DNA of 6,263 bases from an uncultured Chthoniobacterales bacterium (GTDB lineage: Bacteria > Verrucomicrobiota > Verrucomicrobiia > Chthoniobacterales > CAKUMP01): NCBI GenBank assembly GCA_934667795.1, contig CAKUMP010000145.1:1-6263 (forward strand). The letters run 5' to 3'. Each line of letters starts with the position of its first letter. Position 1 is the stretch's first letter. The translations under genes were made by a program, and so were the position numbers. The notes under the pieces were generated by a model. The model had not been told where the DNA came from. It saw only the letters and a list, made by a program, of their open reading frames with translations, and did not search any database. This document shows positions 5,657 through 6,263 of the stretch, in pieces.

Positions 5657-6263
5657 AAGCAAATTACCCGGTGGAATTCCTGTGCGGATTATTAAGTCAT
5701 GAAATTAATAATACCGACAAAATTTCTGTTCTGGTCAATGAATGTAAACGGATGGGGATTGAAATCCTCCCGCCGGATGTCAATCGAAGCGGACTGAAAT
5801 TTCGTCCGGAAAAAACAGAATCCGGCAAAGCCATCCGTTATGGACTGGCAGCGATTAAAAACGTGGGCGAAGGCGCAATGGAAGCTGCGGTGCGAGATCG
5901 CGCTTCAGGAGGCGATTTTACTTCCTTACAGGATTTTTGTAACCGTTTGGACTCACGCTCTGTAAATAAAAAAGTGCTGGAAAGCCTGGTGAAATGCGGT
6001 GCATTTGATTTTACCGGACACGATCGCGCCCGGTTGTTTGCAAGCATTGATGCTTCACTGTCCTTTGCCGCGTCTGCGCATCGAGATCGCGCAACCGGGC
6101 AGACATCCTTGTTTGATCTTCTTGATGATACCTCCGGCGGGGATCCTGTAGAGGAAGTCGTGAACTTTTTCCCATGGACGGTGGAGGAAAAACTTCAGTA
6201 CGAAAAAGAACTTCTGGGCTTTTATGTGACAGGTCACCCACTGGATGCTTATCGGGAACAGTT
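5389..6263 (+). pseudogene. dnaE: DNA polymerase III alpha subunit, C-terminal continuation in a shifted frame, cut by the window end
   Basis: Starting at GAG 5389-5391, the other + frame reads EEQVQKAANLLAGFSLGEAD and goes on without a stop for 291 codons to the window edge. It contains the conserved fingers segments LLRRAMGKK and FAGYGFNKSHSAAYA, then NYPVEFLCGLLS. Next come VNKKVLESLVKCGAFD, of the helix-hairpin-helix region, and QTSLF (6100-6114), at the place of the internal beta-clamp-binding motif (QADMF in E. coli). Close to the edge is LLGFYVTGHPLD. The OB-fold and tau-binding parts would lie beyond the window. This piece has no own ribosome site or fitting start codon, so it is the rest of the broken dnaE and not a separate gene. 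Perfect conservation over 875 bases means the break is very recent or artificial. Confidence 0.9.

Overview
The window holds a short, three-gene ABC importer of the phosphonate/phosphite (PhnCDE) type, followed by the 5' and middle parts of dnaE, the catalytic subunit of DNA polymerase III. It opens with about 580 bases of gene-free, repeat-rich DNA. All real genes lie on the + strand. The coding style is bacterial and Gram-negative-like: a secreted binding protein, and a dnaE of the DnaE1 type with its PHP metal site intact. Protein flavour and the dispersed-repeat style make me lean weakly towards the PVC superphylum (Verrucomicrobiota, Kiritimatiellota or Lentisphaerota). That is an impression, not a database result.

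Region by region. Positions 1-240 are a tandem minisatellite of eight units, cut by the window's left edge. Positions 245-452 look like a small non-autonomous transposable element (MITE-like), with near-perfect 21-bp terminal inverted repeats and a 5-bp direct duplication (CCTTT) directly outside both ends. Positions 458-583 form the phnD upstream region, with a GC-rich imperfect hairpin and a 19-bp palindrome that closely resembles a Fur box. phnD (584-1468) encodes the periplasmic binding protein. A 232-base gap follows, with two AT-rich hairpins and a candidate three-way-junction RNA structure. phnC (1701-2438, ATPase) and phnE (2435-3307, permease) overlap by ATGA and are surely co-translated. 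dnaE starts at 3374.

The binding protein, ATPase and permease make one complete importer: PhnD captures the ligand in the periplasm, PhnE forms the channel and PhnC powers it. No phosphonate-degradation gene is in view, so the substrate is inferred from family only. The Fur-like site raises the possibility that this importer answers to iron rather than phosphate.

The most striking defect is in dnaE. The reading frame breaks at about 5389 inside the highly conserved fingers motif. Reading on in another frame gives perfect DnaE sequence, without a stop, to the window end. The break is explained exactly by loss of 7 bases between two TATG repeats. It is either a very recent mutation, a strain variant or an assembly error.
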